From assembly GCF_017583065.1 (NCBI RefSeq), contig NZ_JAGEVL010000007.1:434001-498000 (forward strand): DNA of 64,000 bases. The letters are read 5' to 3'. A program made the translations under genes and the position numbers. The stretch comes from Staphylococcus shinii. Lineage in GTDB: Bacteria > Bacillota > Bacilli > Staphylococcales > Staphylococcaceae. Shown piece after piece: positions 31,080-40,473 of the stretch. Below the pieces are notes generated by a model. The model saw only the letters and a list, made by a program, of their open reading frames with translations, did no database searches and had not been told where the DNA came from. Numbering within the stretch: the stretch's first letter is position 1; each line of letters opens with the position of its first letter.

Positions 31080-32078
31080 ATGTTATATGCCAAGGATAGC
31101 AACGACACATTAATGATTGCACGTAATGCTAATAAAAACGGTGATTATCACTGTCCATATTGTAAAAACAAAGTTGTTTTAAAAAATGGGTCAATAAAAG
31201 CATCACATTTTGCTCATTTACATAAAAATTCAAACCTTTGTAACAAGAGTGAGACATACGAACACTATATGTTTAAATACGAATTAGCACAAAAATTGAA
31301 TGAGTTAAATTTTTATGTAGTGATTGAACCATATATATCACAGTGCTATCAATATCCAGATTTAATTATTAATAATAAAATTGCGGTTGAAATTCAATTT
31401 TCAAATATAACAATTGATAATATTAAAAAACGAAGCAATGCTTTAGCTAAAATTGGTTTTGATGTTGTTTGGATTATCGGTAAATTGAAATATAATAAAA
31501 GGACGAATATATTGACTTTAAATAAGTGCGAACGGGCGTATATTGATTTGAAAAAAAGGCAACTATTTTCATGGCATAGTGATACGTTTGTATTATATAG
31601 ATATAAAATAGTCCAATTTATTGGAGGGAATCGTTTTATAGCACATAGGGAACAACTTTCCTATAAACAATTTACATATTATTTTTATACAAGTGATTCT
31701 GTAATGTTACCATGTAATTTTAAATTAACGCACTCTGCGATTAAACAATACATTAAGAATTGCAGACGTCAATGCTCTGTTAAAGAGCCTAGTTTAAGCG
31801 TTATTTATAATTTGCAATTAGGGGAAACATGGATTTGTGAAAATTTAGGCATAGTGTATCCAGAGCAGATATTTATACAATCCCATCCTATTTATTGGCA
31901 ATTACAATTGATGAATAGAATTGATAAAAATAAAATTAATGTAAGGGAATTTTCGAATACTATTAAATATAATGAATTTTATAATTATGAAGTTAATAGA
32001 CTGTTAATAGCTCAAAGAATTGTTCACAAATTTCAAAAATCATATCAAAATATTGGGTATAATAACGTGCAAAATTGA
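31080..32078 (+). CDS. coiA: Competence protein CoiA
   Basis: A 332-residue CoiA-family protein. In naturally transformable Firmicutes it acts after DNA uptake, promoting recombination of incoming single strands. Seen: N-terminal zinc-finger-like CPYCKNKVVLKNG followed by SHFAHLH, then the nuclease-like core with DLIINNKIAVEIQFSN (acidic/Glu-Gln catalytic pattern of restriction-endonuclease folds, about residues 95-110). GAGGTGATT lies before ATG 31080. In staphylococci competence genes are usually silent unless sigma-H is active. pepF follows after 53 bases. Confidence 0.9.
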   Translation: MLYAKDSNDTLMIARNANKNGDYHCPYCKNKVVLKNGSIKASHFAHLHKNSNLCNKSETYEHYMFKYELAQKLNELNFYVVIEPYISQCYQYPDLIINNKIAVEIQFSNITIDNIKKRSNALAKIGFDVVWIIGKLKYNKRTNILTLNKCERAYIDLKKRQLFSWHSDTFVLYRYKIVQFIGGNRFIAHREQLSYKQFTYYFYTSDSVMLPCNFKLTHSAIKQYIKNCRRQCSVKEPSLSVIYNLQLGETWICENLGIVYPEQIFIQSHPIYWQLQLMNRIDKNKINVREFSNTIKYNEFYNYEVNRLLIAQRIVHKFQKSYQNIGYNNVQN

Positions 32079-32131
32079 GCCTTACATGAGAAAATTATAG
32101 TATTGAATTTAATAGGAGGTTTACTAAAATT

Positions 32132-33940
32132 ATGACACAACAATTAACAAGAGAAGAACAAGAACGTAAATATCCTGAATATACATGGGATTTAACTACC
32201 ATATTCGAATCGGATGAAGCTTTTGAAGAAGCTTTTAAAGAAGCAGAGCAAAATTTAGGAAAAGAACAACAATTTAAAGGTCATTTAGCTGATAGTGCTG
32301 AAACTTTATATCAAGCATTAGCTTTAGAAGATGAATTAGGTTCTAAATTAGAAAAAGTTTATGTATATGCACATTTAAAGCAAGATCAAGACACAGCAAA
32401 TGATAAATATACAGGCTATGAAGCGCGTGCGCATCAGTTAATAATTAAGTTTAGTTCAGGTTGGAGTTTCTTAGTACCTGAAATTTTACAAATTGATGAA
32501 GATAAGATCCAATTATTTATTGAAGAAAATGACGATTTGAAACAATACGCATTTGATTTGAAATTAATAAATGAAAAGCGTCCACATGTCTTGAGTGCAG
32601 ACAAAGAAAAATTACTTACTGAGGCACAAGATGCTTTATCAACTGCTGACAATGTATATGGTATGTTCAGTAATGCAGACTTAGAATTTGATGATGCTAT
32701 TGATAAGGATGGTAATCGTCATTCTCTTACACAAGGTACATTTATAAAATGTTTAGAATCAGATGACCGTATATTGAGAAAATCTGCATTTGAAAATTTA
32801 TATAAAGCTTATGGTGCATACAATAACACTTTAAGTGCTACATTAGCAGGAGAAGTTAAAAAGAATGTATTTAATGCGCGTACACATAATTATGAATCTG
32901 CAAGAGCAGCAGCTTTAAGTAATAATCATATTCCAGAAGCTGTTTATGATAATTTAGTAAAAACAGTACACAAATATTTACCATTATTGCATCGTTATAC
33001 AAAATTACGTAAGGAATTATTAGGTCTAGAAGACATGAAAATGTACGACTTGTATACTCCTTTAGTTAAAGATGTGAAGTTTGAAATGCCATACGAGGAA
33101 GCGAAAGATTGGATGGTTAAAGCTTTACAACCTATGGGCGAAGAATACATGGAAGTAGTAAATGAAGGATTAAATAATCGTTGGGTAGACGTATTTGAAA
33201 ATAAAGGTAAACGTTCAGGTGGCTATTCTTCAGGTGCACATCTAACAAATCCATTTATTTTATTAAATTGGTCAAATACTGTGTCTGATTTATATACGTT
33301 AGTACATGAATTTGGTCATTCTGCTCATAGTTATTTTAGTCGTAAAAATCAACCATCTAATTCAAGTGATTATACAATATTTGTCGCGGAAGTAGCATCT
33401 ACATGTAATGAAGCTTTACTAAGTGATTATATGGATAAACATTTAGATGATGAACGTAGGTTATTATTGTTAAATCAAGAACTAGAGCGTTTCCGTGCCA
33501 CTTTATTTAGACAAACGATGTTTGCTGAATTTGAACACAAAATACATCAAATAGAAGAAGGGGGAGAACCGCTGACAGCAAATCGTATGAACGAAGAATA
33601 TGCTGAATTAAACCGTGTTTATTTTGGTGATTCAGTTGAAACGGATGAAGATATCAGCAAAGAATGGTCAAGAATCCCTCACTTTTATATGAACTATTAT
33701 GTGTATCAATATGCAACAGGATATAGTGCTGCACAAAGTTTAAGTCATCAGATATTAACTGAAGGTCAACCAGCAGTAGATAGATATATTAATGAATTCC
33801 TGAAAAAGGGTAGTTCAAATTACCCAATTGAAATCTTGAAAAATGCTGGGGTAGATATGACAACACCTGAACCAATTGAACAAGCTTGCCAAGTATTTGA
33901 ACAAAAATTAGATGCTTTTGAAAAGCTAATGAAAGCTTAG
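32132..33940 (+). CDS. pepF: Oligoendopeptidase F (M3B family)
   Basis: A 602-residue zinc metallopeptidase that cleaves medium-size peptides in the cytoplasm. The HExxH site is visible in LVHEFGHSAHSYF (about residue 390), with the third ligand Glu downstream in FVAEVASTCNEALL. AGGAGGTTT precedes ATG 32132. It sits just downstream of coiA and upstream of the RsaE gene. It may process peptides imported by the Opp system, but that link is inference. Confidence 0.96.
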   Translation: MTQQLTREEQERKYPEYTWDLTTIFESDEAFEEAFKEAEQNLGKEQQFKGHLADSAETLYQALALEDELGSKLEKVYVYAHLKQDQDTANDKYTGYEARAHQLIIKFSSGWSFLVPEILQIDEDKIQLFIEENDDLKQYAFDLKLINEKRPHVLSADKEKLLTEAQDALSTADNVYGMFSNADLEFDDAIDKDGNRHSLTQGTFIKCLESDDRILRKSAFENLYKAYGAYNNTLSATLAGEVKKNVFNARTHNYESARAAALSNNHIPEAVYDNLVKTVHKYLPLLHRYTKLRKELLGLEDMKMYDLYTPLVKDVKFEMPYEEAKDWMVKALQPMGEEYMEVVNEGLNNRWVDVFENKGKRSGGYSSGAHLTNPFILLNWSNTVSDLYTLVHEFGHSAHSYFSRKNQPSNSSDYTIFVAEVASTCNEALLSDYMDKHLDDERRLLLLNQELERFRATLFRQTMFAEFEHKIHQIEEGGEPLTANRMNEEYAELNRVYFGDSVETDEDISKEWSRIPHFYMNYYVYQYATGYSAAQSLSHQILTEGQPAVDRYINEFLKKGSSNYPIEILKNAGVDMTTPEPIEQACQVFEQKLDAFEKLMKA

Positions 33941-33970
33941 TATGAATGTATTCGGTTACAATATGACAAG

Positions 33971-34033
33971 TTTGTGACAAACTGAACTTATTTAATTTAA
34001 AAGGTTGAAAGGTGTATTTTACCGTGTTATATT
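33971..34033 (+). promoter_or_regulatory. RsaE promoter with an upstream short palindrome
   Basis: TTGAAA (34005-34010), 17 bases, TATATT (34028-34033) precedes the RsaE start. TTTGTGACAAA (33971-33981), an 11-base palindrome, lies upstream of the -35. RsaE/RoxS is known to be activated by the respiratory two-component systems SrrAB/ResDE, whose sites contain TTTGTGA-like sequence, so this is a candidate activator site. Confidence 0.6.
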
Positions 34034-34041
34034 ATAAACAT

Positions 34042-34141
34042 GAAATTAATCACATAACAAACATACCCCTTTGTTTGAAGTGAAAAATTTCTCCCATCCC
34101 CTTTGTTTAGCGCCGTGTAATCAGACACGGCGTTTTTTTTT
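34042..34141 (+). ncRNA. rsaE: Small regulatory RNA RsaE (RoxS)
   Basis: A roughly 100-nt trans-acting RNA recognised by near-identity to the S. aureus RNA: GAAATTAATCACATAACAAA at the 5' end, two CCCCTTTG unpaired motifs (34067-34074 and 34099-34106) and CTCCCATCCC between them, then the terminator stem CGCCGTGT (34111-34118) with ACACGGCG (34125-34132) and nine T. The C-rich loops pair with Shine-Dalgarno regions of mRNAs of central metabolism (TCA cycle, folate, amino-acid use). It lies between pepF and spxH exactly as in S. aureus. Confidence 0.95.
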
Positions 34142-34225
34142 ATGCCCTTTTAAATTATCCTTCTAAAAATGAGTATAATTGAATAACTATTCAATAAACT
34201 TTAAGTGAAAAAAGATATAGAAAAA

Positions 34226-34270
34226 CAAAAAACGATGATTTTTACTGTGTTTCGTAAAAATCATCGCTTT
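34226..34270 (-). terminator. spxH-trHb operon terminator
   Basis: CGATGATTTTTAC (34233-34245) pairs perfectly with GTAAAAATCATCG (34254-34266); the minus strand then reads into T-rich sequence (complement of 34218-34232). Confidence 0.85.
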
Positions 34271-34337
34271 TAATTTGATCATTTTATTTATGTTAAAATT
34301 TAATTCATAAAGGGGATTTAGTTAAATCTTAATCACA

Positions 34338-35126
34338 TTAATTTTTAGCTTTCCAAAATTTACCATCTGGTGATTTAAGTTTTTCAATTTTTTGTTGTAT
34401 TGCTAACTTTTTCAGCTCTTTATTCATTAATTTTTCTGGCCACTCATATATTGTTAGTAACTCTTCTTTAGTAACTAATTGTTGTTGTTGGATGTATTCT
34501 TCAAGACTTGGTGGTAATTCTTTTTCTATTGTTGAACCAATGAGTTCGTTAATAATATAAGTGTAAATATGATAAGGGTATAGTCCTTCTACTTTTAACC
34601 CTTCTTCGTGAACGTCTTCGCTAAAGAATACAAGGGAAGGGGCTTCTTCAATTTCCATTTCTCGTGCGATATGCAAATCTACTTGTAAACTTTCTTTCAA
34701 ACAGTTACTTTGCAAATCTTCTTTAAAAACTTCGTAGTCTAGTCCTGCGTTACTGATACAATTATTAACCATCGATTCTGTAATAATATCTCGCTTTGGT
34801 ATAATCTCATTTTGTACAAGATGTATAAAACGCTCCGCACGTATTCGTCCTTGAAGCTCAGCAGCTTTATATGCAAGTGCGATATTATCTAAATCAGATG
34901 TACTTTGCGCTTGGCATTTAGTCAAAACGCGTAATGATGGGTTCAATATATGTCTAATACTTATATATTGTTTATACTCAATGCGCAATTTAGAAAGGAT
35001 TGCAGATAATTTAAAACATTCCTTACTGAAAGGATCAAAAAAGGAATAAATTTCTATCTTACTAACAGGTGAAAGATTTACATCTTCACGACTATTGGGT
35101 TGTATTAATCTTAATTCTTCAGTCAT
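34338..35126 (-). CDS. spxH: ClpXP adaptor SpxH (YjbH), DsbA-like fold
   Basis: A 262-residue adaptor that presents Spx to ClpXP, keeping Spx low without stress. The DsbA/thioredoxin-like core is visible from SKIEIYSFFDPFSKECFKLS (about residues 22-41); the typical CxxC of Bacillus YjbH appears here as SKEC, so only the second cysteine is present. The later part VHEEGLKVEGLYPYHIYTYI is strongly staphylococcal. It starts 17 bases downstream of the truncated-globin gene, forming the conserved yjbIH unit. Confidence 0.94.
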   Translation of the reverse strand: MTEELRLIQPNSREDVNLSPVSKIEIYSFFDPFSKECFKLSAILSKLRIEYKQYISIRHILNPSLRVLTKCQAQSTSDLDNIALAYKAAELQGRIRAERFIHLVQNEIIPKRDIITESMVNNCISNAGLDYEVFKEDLQSNCLKESLQVDLHIAREMEIEEAPSLVFFSEDVHEEGLKVEGLYPYHIYTYIINELIGSTIEKELPPSLEEYIQQQQLVTKEELLTIYEWPEKLMNKELKKLAIQQKIEKLKSPDGKFWKAKN

Positions 35127-35143
35127 GTCTATTCCACCTACAA

Positions 35144-35515
35144 TTAATTTTCGGAATTAACCATGTGATTCGCTGTTAAGCGTAATCTCTCGTATAAATA
35201 ATCACCGACACCTTCGGGAAAATTAGCATGCTGTATGGCTTTATACATATTTTCGAGCCAAGCATCGCGTTCATGATTTGTTATAATAAAATCTAAATGA
35301 CGTCTTTTCAACATTGGATGACCATGTTCTTGTGTATAAAGATTTGGCCCACCTAGGAATTGAGTCAAAAATTGTTTTTGTTTTCTACTTGTTTCAGAAA
35401 AGTCTCCAGGAAACAAATGATTAATTCTACTATCTTGTTCAACTAAGTAATAAAAGTAATCAATCATCTCATATAAGGCTTTTTGGCCAATGATTTCGTA
35501 TGGTGTTTGCGTCAT
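35144..35515 (-). CDS. Truncated hemoglobin, group II (YjbI/trHbO-like)
   Basis: A 123-residue 2-on-2 globin. B-helix tyrosines (DYFYYLVEQDSRI), the FPGDFSETSRKQKQFLTQFLGGP segment, the proximal histidine region PMLKRRHLDF and the G-helix Trp in ERDAWLENM fit group II truncated globins. Roles in the family include O2/NO handling and oxidative-stress protection. Co-directional with and directly upstream of spxH, as in Bacillus (yjbI-yjbH). Confidence 0.92.
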   Translation of the reverse strand: MTQTPYEIIGQKALYEMIDYFYYLVEQDSRINHLFPGDFSETSRKQKQFLTQFLGGPNLYTQEHGHPMLKRRHLDFIITNHERDAWLENMYKAIQHANFPEGVGDYLYERLRLTANHMVNSEN

Positions 35516-35602
35516 AATATCACCGTATTCTGTTAATATAATACTAATATAACATGAATTTTTACATTTGGAAGTAATTCGACTTTTTGCAATTGCATGT
35601 AA

Positions 35603-36187
35603 TTAGTTATGATATAAATTTGATTTACGATTAAAAAATCTTTGTACTTTGTTAGATGGAATTTCATGTTTCATATTAAATTTTTCAAGGATTGATTTAA
35701 ATTGAATTAAACCTTCATCATAATCTTCTACTTCATATTCTAATTCATAGTCTTCGCAATCTAGGTAAGTACTTTTATCAAGCACAAGTAAGTTTCCATT
35801 TATTTCTTTCTCTAAACGTTCAGTTTTAAGTGAACCTAGAATAATTAATTGACTTAAATCAATATCCATTTTTATAAGTTGATCTGCAATTTCAGAAGGC
35901 AACGATTGTTCTGGAATAAGTTTGTCTAATTTAGGAACGATATGTGTTTCAAAATTGTATTCAGTAAGACCGACTTCAGCTGGTATTTTTAATGTCATCT
36001 CTAGGTATTCATCTTTTACTCGAATTCTTAAAGCTGATTTATGATTTTTTAAATCAAAATCCGGCGTATCAATATAGTAATTTGTTTGTTTAAAAGACTC
36101 AATTTCTCTGAAATAGATTTTATGAATAGCATTGTATTGTGCTTCTGTTAACAATTGTTTGAATTCAATCTCGTTGTTTGTTGCCAC
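35603..36187 (-). CDS. CYTH-domain protein (YjbK-like)
   Basis: A 194-residue protein with the N-terminal ExExK signature (NEIEFKQLL, residues about 5-13) of CYTH triphosphate-tunnel metalloenzymes (adenylate cyclase/thiamine triphosphatase/inorganic tripolyphosphatase). Alternating charged strands RIRVKDEYLEMTLKIP and LVLDKSTYLDCEDYELEYEVED continue the tunnel. In Firmicutes, YjbK-type members sit next to the relQ-nadK operon, as here. AAGGAGAGATT precedes the start at 36187. The substrate is unproven; tripolyphosphate is plausible. Confidence 0.9.
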   Translation of the reverse strand: MATNNEIEFKQLLTEAQYNAIHKIYFREIESFKQTNYYIDTPDFDLKNHKSALRIRVKDEYLEMTLKIPAEVGLTEYNFETHIVPKLDKLIPEQSLPSEIADQLIKMDIDLSQLIILGSLKTERLEKEINGNLLVLDKSTYLDCEDYELEYEVEDYDEGLIQFKSILEKFNMKHEIPSNKVQRFFNRKSNLYHN

Positions 36188-36375
36188 TATAATCTCTCCT
36201 TCTGATGCGTATGTTCCTTTATTTTAAAACACTTTTTATTTAATTTAAATTGAACTGCATTTGTGATTACATAAATAGTTGAAATTGATAGCTTAATGTT
36301 GTTATAACATTATCTTGGAACATGTTATGTAGCATGAAATTATGTTAAAATAATGAAGAATAAGGAGGAACAAGC

Positions 36376-36723
36376 ATGCGTATTTATGTGAATGAAATAA
36401 AAATTACAGAAGATAGTATTAATTGCTATACAGAACAATCCACAGAAGGATTACAAGAAGCAGGACAAATGCTTGTTGATAGTGATAATTATAGCTTTGC
36501 ATATATATTAGACGATGGACAAAACTATTCTTATTTGATATTTGTTCAAGAAACATGGTCTATGTTACATGAAAACAAAGGCAAGAAAATTATCGTTAAT
36601 GACGACTTAGAATTAAAACAATTCGAAAATGAGTTTAATTACATATTGGATAACATTCAGGGTAATTCAAATTATGGTAAGGAGTTTGTTTCCGTTGTAG
36701 AGGACATTTTCGAATTAGATTGA
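36376..36723 (+). CDS. UPF0738 family protein (YjbL-like)
   Basis: A 115-residue soluble protein starting [20 protein letters not shown]; length and sequence match the staphylococcal UPF0738 family. No known motif or function. TAAGGAGGA (36361-36369) is a strong ribosome binding site. It is first in a tight co-directional run UPF0738-relQ-nadK-rluA-mgtE-antiporter, with gaps of 16, 11, 0, 27 and 9 bases. Confidence 0.85.
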   Translation: MRIYVNEIKITEDSINCYTEQSTEGLQEAGQMLVDSDNYSFAYILDDGQNYSYLIFVQETWSMLHENKGKKIIVNDDLELKQFENEFNYILDNIQGNSNYGKEFVSVVEDIFELD

Positions 36724-36739
36724 AGCGGAGTGAGGCACA

Positions 36740-37375
36740 ATGAATCAATGGGATCAGTTTTTATCTCCATATAAACAAGCGGTAGACGAATTGAAAATTA
36801 AATTAAAAGGGCTTAGAAAACAATACGAAGTAGAAGATAATGCATCTCCTATAGAATTTGTAACAGGCCGAGTCAAACCTATGACAAGTATTATTGATAA
36901 AGCTAATAAACGCCAGATCTCTTTTGATCGTTTACATGAAGAAATGTATGATATTGCAGGTTTGCGTTTAATGTGTCAATTTGTTGATGATATTGATATT
37001 GTGGTTAATTTATTAAGACAGCGTCAAGATTTTAAAGTTGTAGAAGAGCGGGATTACATTAGTAATACCAAACAAAGTGGTTATCGTTCATTTCATGTTA
37101 TTATTGAATATCCTATTGAAACATTAAATGGAGAAAAGAAAATATTAGCAGAAATTCAAATTAGAACGTTGGCTATGAATTTTTGGGCAACGATAGAACA
37201 TACTTTGAGATATAAATATGATGGAGATTATCCACCAGAGATTCAACATCGATTAGAAAGGGCTGCAGAAGCGGCATTTTTGCTAGATGAAGAGATGTCA
37301 GAAATAAAAGAAGAAATTCAAGAAGCTCAGAAATATTATTCTAAAAAGCGTGCGAAAAAGCATAATAATGACTAG
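36740..37375 (+). CDS. relQ: Small alarmone synthetase RelQ
   Basis: A 211-residue single-domain (p)ppGpp synthetase that forms a homotetramer. The synthetase core is clear: [28 protein letters not shown] (catalytic Asp region, about residues 72-85), [13 protein letters not shown] and [22 protein letters not shown]. No hydrolase domain. It responds transcriptionally to cell-wall stress in S. aureus. GAAGCGGAGTGAGG (36724-36737) acts as ribosome binding site. nadK follows after 11 bases. Confidence 0.95.
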   Translation: MNQWDQFLSPYKQAVDELKIKLKGLRKQYEVEDNASPIEFVTGRVKPMTSIIDKANKRQISFDRLHEEMYDIAGLRLMCQFVDDIDIVVNLLRQRQDFKVVEERDYISNTKQSGYRSFHVIIEYPIETLNGEKKILAEIQIRTLAMNFWATIEHTLRYKYDGDYPPEIQHRLERAAEAAFLLDEEMSEIKEEIQEAQKYYSKKRAKKHNND

Positions 37376-37386
37376 GGGATGTTACG

Positions 37387-38196
37387 ATGCGTTACACGAT
37401 TTTATCTAAAGGTGATTCAAAATCTAATGCTTTAAAACATAAAATGATTAACCATATGAAAGATTTTCAGATGGTTGAAGATCCGGATAATCCAGAAATC
37501 GTAATTTCTGTTGGTGGGGACGGAACACTGTTACAAGCTTTTCATCAGTATAGTCATATGCTATCTCGTTGTGCGTTTGTAGGTGTTCATACAGGGCATT
37601 TAGGTTTTTATGCTGATTGGGTGCCACATGAAGTTGAGAAACTTATAATTGAGATTAATAACTCTGAATTCCAAGTTATTGAATATCCCTTGTTAGAAAT
37701 GATAGTACGTTATAATGATAATGGATATGAGACACGTCATTTAGCATTAAATGAAGCTACTATGAAAACTGAAAATGGTTCGACCTTAGTTGTCGATGTG
37801 AATATTAGAGGTAATCAATTTGAACGCTTTAGAGGTGATGGTTTGTGTATTTCAACGCCATCAGGTTCTACAGCATATAATAAGGCACTAGGAGGCGCAT
37901 TAATACACCCATCATTAGAAGCTATGCAAATTGCTGAAATTGCATCAATTAATAATCGTGTATTTAGAACAGTAGGCTCTCCTTTAGTCTTACCAAAACA
38001 TCATACATGTTTAATAACACCAGTTAATCATGATACTATTTTAACGACGATTGACCACGTTAGTATAAAACATAAAAATGTTAACGCGATACAATATCGC
38101 GTTGCAAATGAAAAAATTCGATTTGCTAGATTTAGACCATTTCCTTTTTGGAAAAGGGTACACGACTCGTTCATCTCGAGTGGAGATGATGAGTAA
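37387..38196 (+). CDS. nadK: NAD kinase
   Basis: A 269-residue enzyme phosphorylating NAD to NADP. The GGDGT nucleotide motif ([11 protein letters not shown], about residues 42-52), NEATMK, and the active-site run [21 protein letters not shown] (about 150-170) define the family. ATG 37387 follows AGGGGATG. The stop TAA at 38194-38196 directly abuts the next ATG, implying tight translational coupling with the pseudouridine synthase. Confidence 0.96.
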   Translation: MRYTILSKGDSKSNALKHKMINHMKDFQMVEDPDNPEIVISVGGDGTLLQAFHQYSHMLSRCAFVGVHTGHLGFYADWVPHEVEKLIIEINNSEFQVIEYPLLEMIVRYNDNGYETRHLALNEATMKTENGSTLVVDVNIRGNQFERFRGDGLCISTPSGSTAYNKALGGALIHPSLEAMQIAEIASINNRVFRTVGSPLVLPKHHTCLITPVNHDTILTTIDHVSIKHKNVNAIQYRVANEKIRFARFRPFPFWKRVHDSFISSGDDE

Positions 38197-39051
38197 ATGA
38201 AATTTACTTATATGATACAGCGACCAGAAATGGTTCGCACATTTTTACAGCAACAAGAGTTTTCTAAACGGACGATAAGCGCCATTAAGCATAATGGCGC
38301 TTTATTAGTTAATGGACAACCAGTTACCGTCAGAAAGCAATTAGCTATAAATGATATTTTAGAAGTATTTTTAAGTGAAGAAACACCTAGCCCTAACTTA
38401 AATCCATTTTACGACACATTAAATATTTTATATGAAGACTCATATTTAATTATTGTGTCGAAATCTGCCCAACAAAATTGTGCACCTTCTAGAGATCATT
38501 TACATTTTAGTTTAGTAGAGCAAGTGTTGGGTTATTTTAATGATAGAAAGATATCATTGACCCCACATATTGTTACGCGTTTAGACCGTAATACTTCAGG
38601 GATTGTTGTGTTGGCCAAGCATGGATTTATTCATCATTTAATGAACCAAATTAAAATTGATAAAAAATATTTATGTATTTGTCAGGGGTTATTAGACGGT
38701 GAAGGTTTAATTGATGCTCCTATTGCAAGACATCCTGAAAGTATTATTCAGCGCCAAGTCAGTCGTTTAGGAAAGGCCTCACAGACTAGATATGAAGTGC
38801 TCGAACATATAGGCAACCGCACCTTATGTGAAGTGAAATTGCTGACAGGAAGAACGCATCAAATACGTGTGCATTTTCAACATATCGGTCATCCATTAGT
38901 GGGTGATGACTTGTATGGTGGTAAAGATGAAACTTACCATCATCAATTATTACGTTGTATCCAGATATCATTTATACATCCAATTAAAAATCAAAAGATT
39001 GTAATAAACGATAGATATGACGCGATTGAAACTATATTTAATATGATATAA
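38197..39051 (+). CDS. RluA-family pseudouridine synthase (YjbO-like)
   Basis: A 284-residue RNA pseudouridine synthase. A degenerate S4-like N-terminus (RTISAIKHNGALLVNGQPV) is followed by the catalytic motif VTRLDRNTSGIVVLAK (catalytic Asp about residue 131) and the C-terminal LLTGRTHQIRVHFQHIGHPLVGD. The RNA target is not known for this subfamily. Its start abuts the nadK stop. Confidence 0.92.
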   Translation: MKFTYMIQRPEMVRTFLQQQEFSKRTISAIKHNGALLVNGQPVTVRKQLAINDILEVFLSEETPSPNLNPFYDTLNILYEDSYLIIVSKSAQQNCAPSRDHLHFSLVEQVLGYFNDRKISLTPHIVTRLDRNTSGIVVLAKHGFIHHLMNQIKIDKKYLCICQGLLDGEGLIDAPIARHPESIIQRQVSRLGKASQTRYEVLEHIGNRTLCEVKLLTGRTHQIRVHFQHIGHPLVGDDLYGGKDETYHHQLLRCIQISFIHPIKNQKIVINDRYDAIETIFNMI

Positions 39052-39078
39052 TTTAAAAGAACTATGGAGGTGGGGCTA

Positions 39079-40464
39079 ATGGCTAATGAAAAAGAGTCAA
39101 TCACATTAGAAGATGAACAAGTATATAATAAAGTATTGCTAGATGATTTGTTGATTAATAATCATATTGACGAATTTAGAGATGAATTCTTATCTATGCA
39201 TACATATGAACAAAGTGAATACTTTGAAGATAGCGATGAAGATATACGACAACGTATTTTTGAAGTGCTATCGCCAGAAGAAGTTGCCGATTTCTTTGAA
39301 CAATTAGAAATCGATGAAGATGAATATGAAGCATTATTTGATACGATGGATGCTAATTATGCTAGTAAAATTTTAGAAGATATGTCTTACGATAATGCCG
39401 TAGATATTATGAATCAGTTGTCTAAACAAAAGACAGTTAGTCTCCTCACATTAATGAAGCGTGAAGACGCTAAAGAAATTAAAGCGTTATTACATTATGA
39501 GGAAGATACTGCCGGTGGTATCATGACCACTGAATATATCTCGTTGAAAGCAACAATGCCTGTAAAAGAGGCGCTTATCCATGTAAAAGAACAAGCACCT
39601 AATGCAGAAACTATTTATGTTATTTTTGCAGTGAATGATGATAAACAATTAGCTGGCGTACTCTCACTTAGAGACTTGATTGTAGCTGAAAACGATGCGT
39701 ATATTGAAGATATCATGAGTGAGCGTGTCATTAGTGCAAATGCAGCTGATGACCAAGAAGACGTCGCTCAAAAAATGAGAGACTATGATTTTATAGCTAT
39801 GCCAGTTGTTGACTATCAAGACCATTTACTTGGTATTATCACAATCGATGATATTTTAGACGTTATGGACGAAGAAGCAAGCGAAGATTATTCTCGTTTA
39901 GCCGGTGTCTCAGACGTCGACGCTACAAATGATTCTGTAATTAAAACAGCAAGAAAAAGATTACCTTGGTTGATTATCCTTACATTCTTAGGTATGATTA
40001 CGGCGACTATTTTAGGATCATTTGAAGATACATTATCAAAAGTTGCATTATTAGCTGCATTTATTCCAATTATTAGTGGGATGTCTGGAAACTCGGGTAC
40101 ACAATCACTTGCCGTTTCTGTTCGTAACATTTCAACGGGTGAAATTGATGAACAAAGTAAATTTAAGGTAGCATTAAGAGAAACAGGAAGTGGATTTTTA
40201 AGTGGATTGGTTTGTGCAATCTTGTTATTTATCATTATTATGGTCTTATACGGCCAACCAATCTTAGCAACCATTGTAGGTAGTAGTTTAACAATTGCGA
40301 TGACAGTGGGGACATTAGTAGGTTCAATGATCCCGTTGGTGATGAACAAATTAAAAATTGACCCTGCAGTTGCAAGTGGTCCTTTTATCACTACTATTAA
40401 TGATATTGTCAGTATGTTGATTTATTTTGGATTAGCAACATCATTTATGTCTTACTTAACATAA
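39079..40464 (+). CDS. mgtE: Magnesium transporter MgtE
   Basis: A 461-residue Mg2+ channel/transporter. N-terminal MgtE domain (about 30-130, VADFFEQLEIDEDEYEALF), two CBS domains (about 135-255, with TAGGIMTTEYISL), a connecting helix, then five membrane segments with MSGNSGTQSLAVSVRNIS in the pore region. ATG 39079 is chosen because GGAGGTGGGG (39066-39075) ends 3 bases before it; ATG 39064 overlaps this site. No Mg-riboswitch lies upstream; it sits inside the relQ operon. Confidence 0.95.
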   Translation: MANEKESITLEDEQVYNKVLLDDLLINNHIDEFRDEFLSMHTYEQSEYFEDSDEDIRQRIFEVLSPEEVADFFEQLEIDEDEYEALFDTMDANYASKILEDMSYDNAVDIMNQLSKQKTVSLLTLMKREDAKEIKALLHYEEDTAGGIMTTEYISLKATMPVKEALIHVKEQAPNAETIYVIFAVNDDKQLAGVLSLRDLIVAENDAYIEDIMSERVISANAADDQEDVAQKMRDYDFIAMPVVDYQDHLLGIITIDDILDVMDEEASEDYSRLAGVSDVDATNDSVIKTARKRLPWLIILTFLGMITATILGSFEDTLSKVALLAAFIPIISGMSGNSGTQSLAVSVRNISTGEIDEQSKFKVALRETGSGFLSGLVCAILLFIIIMVLYGQPILATIVGSSLTIAMTVGTLVGSMIPLVMNKLKIDPAVASGPFITTINDIVSMLIYFGLATSFMSYLT

Positions 40465-40473
40465 GGGGGTTAT

